Origin: Takakia lepidozioides
Lineage: Eukaryota; Streptophyta; Takakiopsida; Takakiales; Takakiaceae
Direction of reading: 5' to 3'
NCBI GenBank assembly: GCA_030704615.1
Contig: CM060734.1
Location: 29,466,042 to 29,530,041, forward strand
Length of the DNA: 64,000 nucleotides
The position numbers and the translations under genes were made by a program. This document shows positions 1 through 12,090 of the stretch, piece after piece (within the stretch, counting starts at the first letter, position 1; every line of letters starts with the position of its first letter). The notes under the pieces were generated by a model that ran no database searches, was not told the DNA's origin, and saw only the letters and a list, made by a program, of their open reading frames with translations.

Positions 1-228
1 GTTCTCAAAAACAGAACTTATGTTTGCAGGGGTTTGCGGAGGCGACAGATTCACGACGAGATCTTGAATTCAGCGCTTGAATACGCAGTGAGCCGGAATC
101 TATGTTGCCCCGGGGATGCCATCGTAGCCCTCCATCGTATTGGAGCAGCCTCGCGCATCAAGAGTATAATGTGTGTCAGGGATAGCTCTACATTCAGATT
201 TTTGATATCCCAAATTCATGTTCTAGAC

Positions 229-493
229 TGTTAAATCACCTACAGGTGTAGGTATCAAGGTTCTAATCTTAGTAACAGTCCTCAGGGAGTTAGGTGCTAT
301 AATTATGCTTATAGATATGTATGAAGTTATATTACCTTGTGGTAGATAGATAGGTCCAAGTGCAGCTGGTAGCTATTACTCCATCCTTAAATTAAGTTAG
401 GTGCTTAGCCTAGTTAAATACCATGTGTGTTCACTCTTTGCATCATTCTAGCCTAGTATGTTCCTGAGCTGATTGTAATACACCAATCTTTCA
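229..493 (+). repeat. 5' LTR of the Copia element
   Basis: A 265-bp copy beginning tgttaaatcacc and ending caatctttca, with TG/CA termini. It matches 4768-5039 nearly base for base. It is followed directly by the primer-binding site. Confidence 0.96.
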
Positions 494-505
494 TGGTATC
501 AAAGC
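494..505 (+). other. Primer-binding site (initiator tRNA-Met type)
   Basis: TGGTATCAAAGC directly follows the 5' LTR. It is one base from TGGTATCAGAGC, the usual plant Copia site complementary to the 3' end of initiator tRNA-Met. Confidence 0.9.
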
Positions 506-648
506 AGGATAGACGAGTGAATCATAGTATGTTTTTCTCAGGGCTTTGAGGTCGCTAGGAAGTACCTCCATGTCGGTGTGTAGCATTGCTCCACCAAGAT
601 CGTAATATTTGTGACTCCAGCACGATCGTAATCTGTGAGCATTGCTCC

Positions 649-664
649 AGAGAGAGAGAGAGAG
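649..664. repeat. (GA)n microsatellite in the Copia leader
   Basis: A short run of GA dinucleotides lies between the PBS and the gag start codon. Confidence 0.8.
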
Positions 665-717
665 TGTTTATTTTTTATTTTTATTTTATTTTGCATCTCT
701 CTTTGTATAGTCTCAAG

Positions 718-3700
718 ATGGCCAAGGGGGGTAGCAGTTTTTCCATTTCCCAAGAAGATAAGCTTGCTGGAAAGAAGAACTATGAGGTGTGGAAGTGTAA
801 AGTCCAAAACCGGATATCCTTGAATGGGTTGAGAGGAGGATGGTCTTAGCTGAAGGTCAAAACATGGATGAGTTTAGGAGGAAGAAACAACGTGCTTACA
901 CCATTATCAATCTCTCTCTTACAGATAAGGTGATCCATTACGTCTCCCATCTCAACGAGCCTAAGGAAGTCTGGGATGCCCTAGCTAAGATGTACGATGA
1001 CAAGTCTTCTGCCAGGAAGATGTCAGTGAGAAACAAGCTTCAAGGCATCAGAATGGAGGAGGGAGCATCTATGGAAGATTTTCTTGAGGAAATTACCAAT
1101 CTGGTAACCCAGCTCACTAACTTTGGTGAAGAAATCAAGGAAGACATTGTTGTGGAATATATCCTGAACGCGCTGCCAGAATCATACACTGCCTACAGTG
1201 ATGCGATTATTGCACAGAGGGAGCTCCCTAGTCCTCCGGAGCTGATCACGAAATTGCTATATGAGGAGAGCCGGCGAGAACTGAGGGATCGAAAGTTGAA
1301 CCACGATGAAGCGCTGTGGGTAAAGTTCAAGCAAGCATACAAACGAAATGGCAGACCTCCTTATCAACAAAAGACTTCAGCATCTGTTTGCAATAGATGT
1401 GGCAAGGAGGGCCATTGGGCGAGGAACTGTGCAATGCCATATGAGGAGATCTTGAAGGTAAGAAATCAGCAAACTGCCCACGTCGTTGACGAGGCACCAG
1501 AGGAGTCAGAAGAAGAGGATGATGACGGTGAAGCAGCTGAGATGCTTGAGGTAGCATTGGCTGCCCTCAACACTCATGATGAAGGAGGTTCGTCCAAGGA
1601 AAAAGCAATCTCCTGGATCGTTGATTTTGGCGCAAGTAAGCATTTGACGGGCAATCCAAAGATTCTCTATGATATGGTAGTGCTACTAGTGTCCGATCTG
1701 CTGAAGGCTCTCTTCACAGGAAGGGTCATGCAAGTATAATGCAAAATGGATCAATAAAGCACATAACCGATGTTCTTTACGTCCCTGGCATTACTCGTAA
1801 TCTACTTTCTGTTAGTGCACTAGCTGATAAGGGCCATCTTGGTATATTTGACCATAGAAAATGTTTGTTTGTGGAAAAAGAGAGACCTCACAAATTGATC
1901 TTGCAAGGAAAACGAATATCCTCTGGATTGTATAAATTGTCATCTGACGATAAGTCTCTCCCCGAGGTGAACACTGTCGAAGTCTAGGAGTCAGCTAGGT
2001 TATGGCACAGAAGGCTCGGTCACTTAAACCACCATAGTCTTCATTTTCTCAGTAACAGTGGGAAGGTTCTAGGAATGCCTCGACTCCCTCTCCTTTCAGA
2101 AATCTGCAGAGCATGCATACTAGGAAAACAACAGAGGGAAAGATTTCCTCGTTCTAGGGAACACAGAGCAAAACAGATATTAGAACTAGTGCATGTAGAT
2201 CTACGTGGACCCCTTCCAACACCTTCTTTATCTAGCTCCAAGTACTTTATGGGTATAACAGATGACTACAGTAGATTTACATGGGTGTACTTTCTCAATC
2301 AGAAAAGTGAAGCTTTTTCTTACTTCAAGAACTTTAAAGTTATGATAAAGAAAGCTACATGAAAAACCATCAATTGCTTGCGTACAGACCGTGGTGGAGA
2401 ATTTCTGTCTTAGGACTTCATCAACTTCTGCAATGCTGAAGGGATCCAGAGACAACTTACTAATCCACACACACCACAGCAAAATGGCATCTGTGAGAGG
2501 AAGAATCGAACTCTGATGGAGCATGCAAGCAGTTTACTGTTGGAGAACTCATTTCCAAAGTATTTGTGGAGTGAAGCAGTCAATTGTGTTGCCTACCTTC
2601 TGAACATGTCACCAACTCGTGCCAATTTTGGAGTCACACCCTACCAACGATTATCAGGTATTAAGCCTAATCTCTCTCATCTGCGTATTTTCGGGAGCAA
2701 AACATATGTCAATGTTGAGAAATATAAGAGAGATAAGCTGGATTCCAAGTCTGTCGAATACATAATAGTGGGTTACGATACAGTAACCAAAGGATATCGA
2801 TTGTTCAACCCTGCAACTCGCAAGGTTTTCATCAGTCGGGATGTTAGGTTTGTTGAAGTACTCTCTACGCAAGATGAGCTCAAATCTGATGTGCCCACCA
2901 GTATCCAACCTGTGTCGACTGACACAATCATCACGACCTTGGAACCAACTATACAAGCAGAGGAGGCTACTGGACAACTTGCCTCTCCACCAGCTATCGA
3001 TTTGCACGTTGATCTGCCAACTGATCATGTAGCTTCCGACAACCAGCCCAAAAATCCTGCCTCACAACTACCTCAAGAGGAGGTCCCTGTCTCAGCACTA
3101 GTGCCTACTCGACCAATTCAGGAGAGACATCCCCCTGCCCGCTTCAACGTCTATGTTAATCTCGTTGAAACTTCGCCATTTGCGCCGCTCACGTTTGCAG
3201 AGGCAGCTTCAATTCCAGGATGACAAGCAGCTATGGAGCAGGAGATGGCTTCAATTAAGAAGAATCGAACTTGGCAGTTAATAACATTGCCTCCCGGCAA
3301 ACGTCTTATAACTGCCAAATGGATATATAAAGTGAAGAAGCAGGCAGATGGTGCAGCGAGCAAGCTTAAGGCGCGTGGATTTGAACAGACTGAAGGACTG
3401 GATTTTGACGAGACATTTGCTCCTGTTGTTAAATGGGCAACAATTCGTTTCATGATCGCTCTAGCTGCTCACGAAGGATGGCCTATTATCCATCTAGATG
3501 TGAAGACGGCCTTCTTGAATGGCCTTCTTCAAGAGGAGGTGTATATGGAGCAGCCCGAGGGTTTTGTTGTTCAAGGTTGTGAGGGATTGGTATGTTTGCT
3601 GCTCAAGGCACTTTATGGGCTAAAGCAAGCTCCAAGAGCTTGGTATGCCAATATTGATGCCTACTTGAGGACTCAAGGAATCATTTAAAGCAATGCGGAT

Positions 3701-4688
3701 TACAACTTGTACTATCTGATTGAAGAGCAAAATTGTACTTTTACTGCTTTATGTTGACGATTTGCTGATCACAGGAAGTAATAACGAGAAGATGGCTTGG
3801 CTTTGTGAACAACTCTTCAACAAATACGAGATGACTTACTTGGGTCTAGCATCCTTGTACTTAGCTGCAGAATTATCTCATATTCCTGCAAGTGTCTTTT
3901 TATGCCAATATCAATACGCTGTGTCAATGCTGCAAGAGTTTGGAATGTGGGATTCCAACCCACGTAGGGTGCCCATGATCGAAGGCCTTCACCTGTTGAC
4001 TAACATAGATGCACCCAAGGCAGACTCGGCAGTATACCGGAGGATGGTCGATAAACTCATTTACTATTGTAATACAAGGCCTGATCTTGTCTTTTCGGTT
4101 GGGAATGTGAATAGATTCATGGCAGAGCCCGAGCAGCCTCACCTTGATGCTGTTAAGCATATTCTCCGTTACATCCGAGGCACACTTGATTTCGGAATTT
4201 TGTACCGCAAGGGCTCAAGCAATGAGCTAAACGGTTTTTCAGATGCCGATTGGGCCGGTGATCACAATCAGCGGCACTCTACAAGTGGTTACATCTTTCG
4301 AATTGGAGATGGTGCTGTAACTTGGTGCTCTAAGAAACAAGCCATAGTCGCATTGTCGTCCACAGAAGCTGAATATAGGGCACTTACGGAAGCTGCAAAG
4401 GAAGCCACGTGGTTGAGGAAACTTTGGGAAGAAGTTGGAATTTTGGGTGAAGGGCCAACTGCAATTCTTTGCGACAATCAGAGCAGCGCTAAGATCGCTA
4501 AAAATCCTGTATTCCACGCTCGAACAAAGCACATTGAAGTGCATCATCATTTCATTCGTGAAAAAGTGGAAAGCAAAGAAATCGACCTCATTCATGTTTC
4601 TACATGTGAGCAAGCGGCAGATAGCCAATTGGGGCGGATCAAGTTTGAGAAATTTAGGAGTAAGCTTGGCATGTGCAGTCTAGCATAG
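718..4688 (+). pseudogene. Copia gag-pol polyprotein (disrupted)
   Basis: The start is the ATG at 718 (MAKGGSSFSISQEDKL). A UBN2-type gag follows, with a frame change near 830, and then a CCHC knuckle (CNRCGKEGHWARNC, about 1390-1431). The protease reads WIVDFGASKHLTG near 1615-1650, so the catalytic D-S/T-G triplet is DFG. Another frame change occurs near 1650-1740. The integrase zinc-binding part is at about 2010-2140 and the catalytic core starts near 2180, with in-frame stops at 2360-2362 (TGA) and 2411-2413 (TAG). A TGA at 3221-3223 lies just before the reverse transcriptase. The RT keeps the LDVKTAFLNG and YGLKQAPRAW motifs, has a stop at 3686-3688 and a frame change near 3720, then YVDDLLITG. 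RNase H retains DADWAGD and SSTEAEY. All domains are present, but the protein cannot be made as one chain. Confidence 0.95.
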
Positions 4689-4750
4689 GCAAAAGGAGAT
4701 GTTGGCAAGAGCTCTTCACGGTCTCGACATCTTGAAGGAATTAGGGTACA

Positions 4751-4767
4751 TGAGGACTGAGAGGGGG
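4751..4767 (+). other. Polypurine tract of the Copia element
   Basis: A purine-rich stretch ending gagaggggg lies directly before the 3' LTR. This is where plus-strand DNA synthesis is primed in LTR elements. Confidence 0.85.
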
Positions 4768-5039
4768 TGTTAAATCACCTACAAGTGTAGGTATCAAGGT
4801 TCTAATCTTAGTAACAGTCCTGAGGGAGTTAGGTGCTATAATTATGCTTATCGATATGTATGAAGTTATATTACCCTGTGGTAGATAGATAGGTCCAAGT
4901 ACTGCTGGCAGCTGGCAGCTATTACTCCATCCTTAAATTAAGTCATGTGCTTATCCTAGTTAAATACCATGTGTGTTCACTCTTTGCATCACTCTAGCCT
5001 AGTATGTTCCTGAGCTGATTGTAATACAACAATCTTTCA
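4768..5039 (+). repeat. 3' LTR of the Copia element
   Basis: A 272-bp copy of 229-493 with a dozen or so substitutions and a local duplication of a 7-bp ctggcag unit near 4903-4918. It ends caatctttca, followed by the second copy of the target duplication. Confidence 0.96.
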
Positions 5040-5044
5040 TAGAC

Positions 5045-6447
5045 TCTCAGCAGAGAGAGTCTCTTAAAGCAGAGCTCTTTTTGGATCTCACTGCTTGCAA
5101 AAAGGGTCGGTTTAGCAGGCAACTGATTCAGACTGCACAGTCGATGAGACTCAGATGAGACTCCGAGTGAGCTCTGGTATATGTGCACAGTGAGTGACTC
5201 CTCCATCATAATGAGCTCGCAGCCTTAATTACTGAGATCATGGAAGTAGCTCTAGATAGTAAAATCCACGCAACGTTCCATGATCTCAAGGTCGGTTACG
5301 GATAATTTCACCAGATTCTCTCAGACTGCTAGGAGACTGCTGAAGGATTGATATGTTGCAAAATAATGGTACATAGTTGTTTGCATCATCATGAATATTG
5401 GACCTGAGTCATTTGGAGGAATTCTGTACCCTTTCCCAGGTGGAAGCGTCTTCCATTGTAAACGGAAGCTGTGCAGTTGAAGCTCCGTGGTCCAAAGCTC
5501 CTGCTGCAGCTCCAGCGTCCTGCACATGACAATTGAGTGAAAATCTTAGTTATTTCGTGACCGAGTTAGACATCCGTAGAAAGTTCTCGATAAGGCTTTC
5601 TTTTGAACAAGATAGACCTATCAATTGTGACTTGGACATATAGCAAATGTTTCAATGATCATTCCGTTGGCAACTCCCTCATCCAACTTGACGAAAGATT
5701 ATAATGGCCGAGAGTGCACGGCGGACACTGACCTTGATCCATGCGCCTCCAAGCTTGTATACTTGAGCGAGAGGGACATCTGGAGCTTTGCAGTCTCCCT
5801 TATCTCGAGCTGGAGATTACTATGCCTCCACACAGAGATCATGTATCATAAGACTTTGTTTGGCGCCGTAGCCTTCTGTGCGGAAAGAGAGACAGGGAGG
5901 AGGAGCTCTGCAGACTGTGAGAGGTACGAATGCTTGTGTGGCAGTCGCCTCCACACAAGGTCCATATTTCTAGAGCTCACAGTCTGCACAGCTCCCGCTC
6001 TCTGTATCTCAGAAATAACACTTGGATACTTTAACTAATCCCAAAACGTTCAGAGTGTGTGTGACAAGAGAGAGAGGGAGACGTGCAAAAAACGGCGTCA
6101 ACTACATATTCTCAGGACAAATTCTCACAAGTCCAAGAGACTGAACAGAAAGTTGAAACTTCGATGCACAGACCCTCGACACCCGGCATCGAGGGTGGGA
6201 GAGGAAGAGAAAAGCAACTTAGGTATTCATTCATGTACATGAAGATTCCATGCAGGAGCGTTATGTTAACATCAGATCTGTAGCTAGTGATCAGTCGGGG
6301 AAAGAAAATCCTCGTGATAGGGAGTCAAACTGATGCAATAGACCCTTTCAGAACATTCAACAGAAAAGACAGAGCAATCCGTCAGCATATAACTGCAATT
6401 CCAAAGAGACTGGGGAGGAGTAACATTCCACCGTACCCCTCTGTGTA
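5045..6447. other. Intergenic stretch, no supported gene
   Basis: No open frame here shows a recognisable domain; the longest, a 127-codon plus-strand frame at 5655-6038, resembles nothing known. The stretch is rich in ctctcag/gagact and gagctc words that form many small inverted repeats. The strongest foldback, at 5902-5995, is listed separately. Confidence 0.6.
5902..5995. other. 94-nt foldback (hairpin) sequence
   Basis: The 20-nt left arm (5902-5921, ggagctctgcagactgtgag) is the reverse complement of 5976-5995 with one mismatch. Inside it a second perfect 9-nt stem pairs 5933-5941 (cttgtgtgg) with 5951-5959, leaving a 9-nt loop. The middle is unpaired. It could be a pre-miRNA-like foldback or the remains of a small inverted-repeat element. 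No target or expression evidence is available. Confidence 0.5.
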
Positions 6448-6870
6448 ATAGACCCTTTTAAGAGCAACGTGTGTCTGTTGGTGACTCGTGAGTGCGTGAG
6501 AAAGAACCGGCCAAAATGAGGCTAGAATGCGAGAAACGCATGTCTGGTGATCAGTGAGTGAGTGTGAACGAGAGAGACAAGAACGGCCCAGGACCATTAA
6601 TTCACTAGTCCAAGCTGTGAGAGCAACGTGTGTCTGTTGGTGCACTAAGCGAGCGTCTGGATGTGTGTGTGAGAGAGAAAAACCCAGAACCGTAGGACAA
6701 ATGTAACTAGACCCTTATGAGAGCAACAATTTGAGGGGCTGTTGGTGCGAGTATGTAAGGAGAGAAGAACCCAGATCAGTCGTTTGACTAACAATTGCAA
6801 CTAATATACCCTTGTGAGAGCAACGTATGAGCGAGTGAGAGAGAGAGGAAGAACCGAGAACCGACAGCCT
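6448..6870. repeat. Degenerate tandem repeat, unit about 100 bp
   Basis: The word gagagcaacgtgtgtctgttggtg or close variants recurs at about 6462, 6621, 6721 and 6818, with a weaker copy near 6535. Spacing is about 100 bp between the clearest neighbours. Each unit carries acccttwtgagagcaac, then a gagtgagtgtgagagag run, then agaacccagaacc. No coding frame runs through it. Confidence 0.7.
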
Positions 6871-8041
6871 GTAGACGAAATTTGAGAGGACAAGCAGACT
6901 GGAAAATGACCAATGGATTGCTCCGCTCTACCAGGAATGCCAGCCATCCAGAAGAGGCGGTGCAGCCATTATCTTCTCCTCGTGGCGTACAAACACTAGT
7001 CGGGGGTTATGCATCCGCTCACCAGCTGGCGTCCCTGTATTGCACTGGTCAAGCCATACTAATATATACATTTGCAGTTTCCTTGTGCTGCAGCTATTAT
7101 TACTACGCTACTCGTCAGATCGACGTCAACAGTCAGTTCTGGCGTGTGGGAGAATTTTCAGTGGCATCCCCAAGAGACCGTGAACAGCTCGTCAGCATTT
7201 GAATTAAGTGATCGGATGCCTTCCACGCTGAAGAGAGACGTCTGAATATGTCAAATGGAAAAGCACAGATATGTGCAAGGGTTTGCATGTACATTCAACC
7301 CATTCTGGAACTTCAAATGTGTCCCTAAAAATTTTTGGTCGTGGGAACCAAATTTAGCTACCAAATATTTCGGGGGCATTGATCCACACGTATTCCCAAC
7401 TCATGCTGCATGAGGTCACACATCCTCAACAGTGTGTCATAGACCCACAAGGCTCACGTGTATGGGCCCATGAATCATGGCTTTCAATGTCTAACTTAGC
7501 AGGGCGGCGGCGGGCCGGCATGTGTAGATCCACGTGCAATGCGTTCGTTTCTTCGTTTCTTTCCTCCGGCCAAAGAAGACCTGCGTGGCTGCGAAGCAAC
7601 ATGAGCGTGGACGGATCGGATCCCTACATATAATCAACGAAGGTTAACTCCTATTTTTAACGTTTGTCTCAACCTTAGCTGGATATGTACTCAGTTTTGG
7701 ATTGACTGGAAAGCACTCAACATGCACGGATTTTAACTAGATATCTAGTGTAATCCTGATACAGATATATAAAGAGCATCTGGAGATGATTTGAATTTCT
7801 GCTTCACTGTTTTGTAATTCTTTTAGACTCAAAGGACTACCTAGATTGAGATCCATATCATGATACATGTCCCCTGAACCTTCTGGACACCCTCGCCCAA
7901 ACAGGGTCTATTTCACTCTTTGTAAGCTTGTCAGTGCAGAACCGGCTCAACAAATAATTGGTGACTACTTCAAAACATCGTGTCTTCTTTAACTCTCACA
8001 ATGTTGGACTAACATGTCGTCAACTGGTTCTATTGCCGAAT
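6871..8041. other. Intergenic stretch, nothing recognised
   Basis: There are short open frames only (for example 6882-7202 and 7379-7633), with no domain and no supporting splice context. This lies downstream of the minus-strand S1-like gene, so part of it may be that gene's 3' UTR. Confidence 0.5.
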
Positions 8042-8542
8042 CTATGGGGCGTGACCGGTAGCAATCCGTTGATCTCGCTCTGAGTGCTCATTCCATTCAT
8101 ACTTGCATGGAACTGGATCAACGTATCCTTGTCGAATATGAGGTATATCAACAACAATGTACACAACACTGAAGCAATTTTCATCCACTGTCCACTGGTA
8201 CTCCACACAACCGTCCTTTGGATTAGGAGTAGTGTCTGCGAAAAGATTGATCACCTTAGGTTTCTCATTCTGATAAACCCAGAAGTTGCATGTGAGGGCC
8301 GCAAACGTATTAGTATTCCTCGCTGGCTTCAAAGTGTAGTAGGAATGCTCAAAGGGATCCAAAACGACCTCGCCAAGCAGCTCATCGCCTGTACTCAAGG
8401 AATTAATGCAGTTGTAGGTGAGGGTACTCTGCATTTTGTTGGTCACTGTTATTCTGGCAACTGGTGTTCCCGAATAGCAATGGCCGGCCTCCGCCTGCCT
8501 CCCTACCAATGCCACCACCAGCACTGCCTGCAACAACAACAT
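8042..8542 (-). CDS. S1 (plant self-incompatibility)-like secreted protein
   Basis: This 166-residue protein has a hydrophobic N-terminus (about residues 1-19) that looks like a signal peptide. The body fits the plant S1 fold: a first strand ITVTNKMQSTLTYNC, then GDELLGEVVLDPFEHSYYTL, a central TCNFWVY strand, and GCVEYQWTVDENCFSVVY. Four cysteines (residues 45, 85, 112 and 123) fall where S1 proteins place their two disulfides; C22 and C146 are extra. In poppy, S1 proteins are secreted stigma ligands, and the wider family in other plants is mostly of unknown function. The Met at 8540-8542 is used as the start, but ttgttgcag just after it could be a 3' splice site, so an upstream first exon cannot be excluded. 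The family call rests on pattern only. Confidence 0.6.
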   Translation of the reverse strand: MLLLQAVLVVALVGRQAEAGHCYSGTPVARITVTNKMQSTLTYNCINSLSTGDELLGEVVLDPFEHSYYTLKPARNTNTFAALTCNFWVYQNEKPKVINLFADTTPNPKDGCVEYQWTVDENCFSVVYIVVDIPHIRQGYVDPVPCKYEWNEHSERDQRIATGHAP

Positions 8543-10684
8543 ATTGGTGAAATTGAGAAAACGATTTTAGATGTGACGGGTGAAGGTTGGAAGGAAACTC
8601 CAAAGATCGCAGCACACGCAGTTGATTGGTGCGGTATGCTGCAAAGAATGTGCTCCAAACCTTGAAAGATATCTAGGTAGCTCTGGACAATTGACTTGAA
8701 CATTGTCGAAATATTCCCTGTCTCGTTTGCAAGCAGAGTCCGGGCACTCTATCTTCTCTCTTCTGTCTCTCTCTCTCTCCCCGGAATACCTGTTGGAGAG
8801 AGAGGTCGGTTACGCCAGGTGGAGGCAGCTTCATCCACGAAATTGACCTATTATGTGAGGTTCAGAGTTCAAATCTTTGGGCTTCGGTAAATCAGGTGAC
8901 TATGGAGTGTGTGAAGGGACGGTGAAAGATCTGGTGCCCGCAGGGTCAAAGAGCAAGCAAGCTACATCCACATCTTGAGCAACCTAATGCTGGGGCTATA
9001 TATCTGAGGTCAGTAGGCCCTTTTGGTATTGTTCCAGATGCAAAAGCACCGTCCCATGGCCATATCTTTAGTGAAGCAGACCATCTTGTGAGTAGATGGT
9101 CTACAGTGCTGTTGGATCCCCTGTAGTCGGCCCGGATGACTGCAGACTTGGTTTTAGAGTGAAGTGGACACTTTAGGAGTGTTAAACTGCAAAACAAAGT
9201 CCATGTACATGTCTGATACATGATGAAGTTAGAGATCAACATGTTGGCAAGCCGCATTGAGCGATGTGATCCTCCTCTTGCTCTTAATTCAGCAGTACAA
9301 CCAGAGCCACATGCAGTACAAGAGCAGTGCTGGATTGACTTCATGTTTCTCAAGTTAGATGTCAGCATCAGTCCATATATTATCGTCACTGATTGGATTG
9401 GCGTCTGATGTGGGCAAGCGAGGGCAAACGCAATGGAAATTCTGGGATTAAGTCTCATAGACCTTGGCAGGTTGCAACCTGATGACTGCTCTGGGAGGAT
9501 AATTAGCACTTGTCCTTTGAGGACTGTGGCCTAAAGGGTACGTCAGAGTCAATGCCCAGAGGAAGGGAGAATGACGAGTACACATTCTCTGCCAAACACT
9601 AGTGTCACTTCTAGAGACCACTTTCTTCCTAAAAAGGGGCTTGTACAAATGCAATGAGCACTCTGTTGGCTCTCTCAAAGTTTTGTTGGTTTGCAAGCAG
9701 TGTTGATGGAGCTACAAAGCATCACGGTATAACAAGTTGAACAAGGATGGGCTGCTGGTGGTGAAAAAGTTAATGCTGTGGAAATAGGTCAAATCCCTTG
9801 TCTACGCGTAGGAGAATCGATTAGTGTGTGAAACTTAATTCGATAATTAGTTCCATGATACGAACGGTCAAAAGCATCTTAGACACTCATTGCAATGAGG
9901 TGGACTGCTAAAATGTCCTTAGTTTAAAGTGTCCCAGGTGCACCGATTAGCTTGCATCTGTTTTACTGTATCGTATGATCCTATCTCTTTGTATCTGATT
10001 CATCGTGGTGGACTTATGTTTATTCGTGTTCGGATATTTAGGAAGAAAGAACTAAAGAGTGTGGCCCGATGGTACAAGAACTTCTGAGACAGGCCAGATT
10101 GATATGCTGTAATGGTTGTCTTGGCATTTGGTAAGGGAACGAACAATTTACGTTCTACGTCTTTGCATATATAGTTCCTGTGATGGCTAGTGACTAGTGC
10201 ACTAGAAACAGCAAGCCAATGAAATCAGTGATTTAGTGATTCCGTTGATCTGTTGAAACCTTGAGTAGCATGTTAACTATGAAACTGTAGAGTGCACTTT
10301 GCCAATCAGGATGCTCACCAAACTGTACCCCTGCCCCTCGAGAAATCCTTGATAGATGCTGCCAAAGCCTTATCAAAATCCTGAGTCTGAACACCCTCAC
10401 AACCCTTGTGGCTTGCAATGACTTCAGTGCACATATTAAATTTGGTTTCTTGGTGAACAGAAAAGAAAGATTATCATCTCATATCAGTAGCGAGGAAATA
10501 ATATAACTTTGGAACTGCCCTCAGAGATGGTTTACACAAGAAGCGTACACATAGTCGTCAAGGAGGGGCCGCTCGCCGTCGTGGCACCCCCCGATTCGCC
10601 AAGAGCAGGGGGGGCTATTTTCAGTATTTTACTTTGTTTTTCCTACCTGGCGCTCCATATTTAGCTGCCTTCATGATCGAGGGG
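8543..10684. other. Intergenic stretch, no supported gene
   Basis: A 187-codon minus-strand frame (8946-9509) has no recognisable domain. On the plus strand 8943-9125 is open, with residues such as GAIYLRSVGPFGIVP, and could be a gene fragment, but I cannot name it. The rest has nothing visible. Confidence 0.4.
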
Positions 10685-10795
10685 GGTAGGAAAGTGGACG
10701 GCCAAGATTATATTTCCAAGATTAAAGTTTCCGAGAATTAACGCCTTGCGGCCCTCCTTCAGTGACGACTATCATTGGCCTGCTACCATAATAGC
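10685..10795. repeat. Dispersed repeat, copy 1
   Basis: It starts with ggtaggaaagtggacggcca and runs through gcggccctccttcagtgacgactat to a cctgctacc-like end. It is repeated in the same orientation at 11999-12090. The two copies bracket the 595-bp inverted-repeat element at 10911-11505. Confidence 0.65.
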
Positions 10796-10910
10796 AACTA
10801 GAGAAACTCAAGAACACCAGATCTACGTGACTACGCATTGAAATGTATTGTATCAATGTGTTTTTTTTAAATGATATAGTGACAGACATTAGAGTTATCC
10901 GTAAAGTAAT

Positions 10911-11505
10911 CCCGAGTTTGGTGCCCTGTTTGGACCCGAGTTACGGGTTTCATCCTGAGTTTGAGTTAATCCGTAAAGTGCAGAAAACTGGGCACGAAGT
11001 CAGAAAATTGGGCACCAAATCATAAACTGGGGATGAGGGCAACGGCTGCTTCCTCTGACGATTGAGTGTTAGTGTAGTCCAATTCATCCTCGCAGTCCGC
11101 CATAGGTTAACACAAAGTTGCCCCCAAACCCTGTAAACGAAACAACCTGCAGCTGAGAGAAGAAGTCACCAAAGCCCACCTGAGGACCAGAATGCACGAG
11201 TCTGAAAAGAAAGAAAACACCAGCCGCTGGCCACGATTCCCCACCGCGCGCACTCCAATCTGCAAACGAGCACACCCAAATGGACAAAAACGTGCTCCAA
11301 CGATGCGCGACCTTCCTCCAGAAGCTTGCTATGGTGCAAGCTCGTGAGCTCTGACTCTCTTGGCCTCGACGACAAACAAAACTCGGCACCAAACTCCTTT
11401 CACCCCCATTTTCATGGTCCTGGCAGTTTGGTCCCGTGTTTTTTTCTAGTCGTACCGCTTGATCCCGTGTTTTGAGTTTCATGCCGACTTTTGGCCAAAC
11501 TCGGG
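10911..11505. mobile_element. Inverted-repeat (MITE-like) element
   Basis: The left end cccgagtttggtgcc (10911-10925) is mirrored by ggccaaactcggg at 11493-11505. A further internal copy, ggcaccaaactc, lies near 11387. Variants of gagttt and cccgtgttt recur inside both flanks. No transposase frame is present. A clear target duplication is not visible, so the exact ends are uncertain. Confidence 0.45.
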
Positions 11506-11998
11506 GTTCTCATGACTCTATTGTAACTGGTATGCGGTATATTGAAAATGGGAAGTAGACGGTGGTAATCCCGTTTAGATACCCGTGATTTTTTACCATC
11601 TTCTTAGGAGAAGCCATCTCAGTAGGCAACAGATCAAAAGAGGGTATACCATCGGAAGAGTGAGACAGATCCAACAATTTGACGACTAGGTGCTACAAAT
11701 GCGCAGTATGGATTCTTCGAGATACCGGAAGTGCTCCTCGTTGCATGCGCATGAGCAACTACAGAAGATAAAGAAGCAGAAACCCTGGAACCTCCAGCCA
11801 CTTTTACACAAAGATTTCTTGAATTCTTCATAGCAAACAAGCTTCTCTCAGATCACATGCATGCTAAAAGGTTTCCTGCAACTGTAACGTGGACACTGGA
11901 CATTGAAAACTGTGGGACGACGTTGAAACAACAATAGCGCTAGAGAGACGACATCGCATAGGGGGAAATTGGGAGGTAGGTAAATTAGTAGTAGGGCG

Positions 11999-12090
11999 GT
12001 AGGAAAGTGGACGGCCAAGATTGACTTTTCAAGAATCCACGGCTCGCGGCCCCTCCTTGACGACTATGTCCGGTAGCCCGGTAGCAGGCT
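11999..12090. repeat. Dispersed repeat, copy 2
   Basis: It matches 10685-10795 (ggtaggaaagtggacggcca, later gcggccc-ctccttgacgactat). It then passes into a short run of ggtagcaggctc words. Confidence 0.65.

Larger units (their letters stand above)
229..5039 (+). mobile_element. Ty1/Copia LTR retrotransposon, complete structure, coding region decayed
   Basis: Two direct LTRs (229-493 and 4768-5039) begin TG and end CA and enclose a gag-pol region in Copia order: gag, zinc knuckle, protease, integrase, reverse transcriptase, RNase H. A primer-binding site follows the first LTR and a purine tract precedes the second. The 5 bases before the element (224-228, tagac) are repeated exactly after it (5040-5044), which proves a single insertion event. 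The LTRs differ at about a dozen positions plus one 7-bp tandem duplication in the 3' LTR, so the insertion is not recent. The reading frame is broken in several places, so the element is non-autonomous now. Confidence 0.97.

Noticed and set aside
8084-8665. 193-codon plus-strand frame
   Set aside because: Antisense to the S1-like gene and without a domain.
8946-9509. 187-codon minus-strand frame
   Set aside because: No recognisable motif and no splice or context support. Left unannotated apart from the intergenic note.
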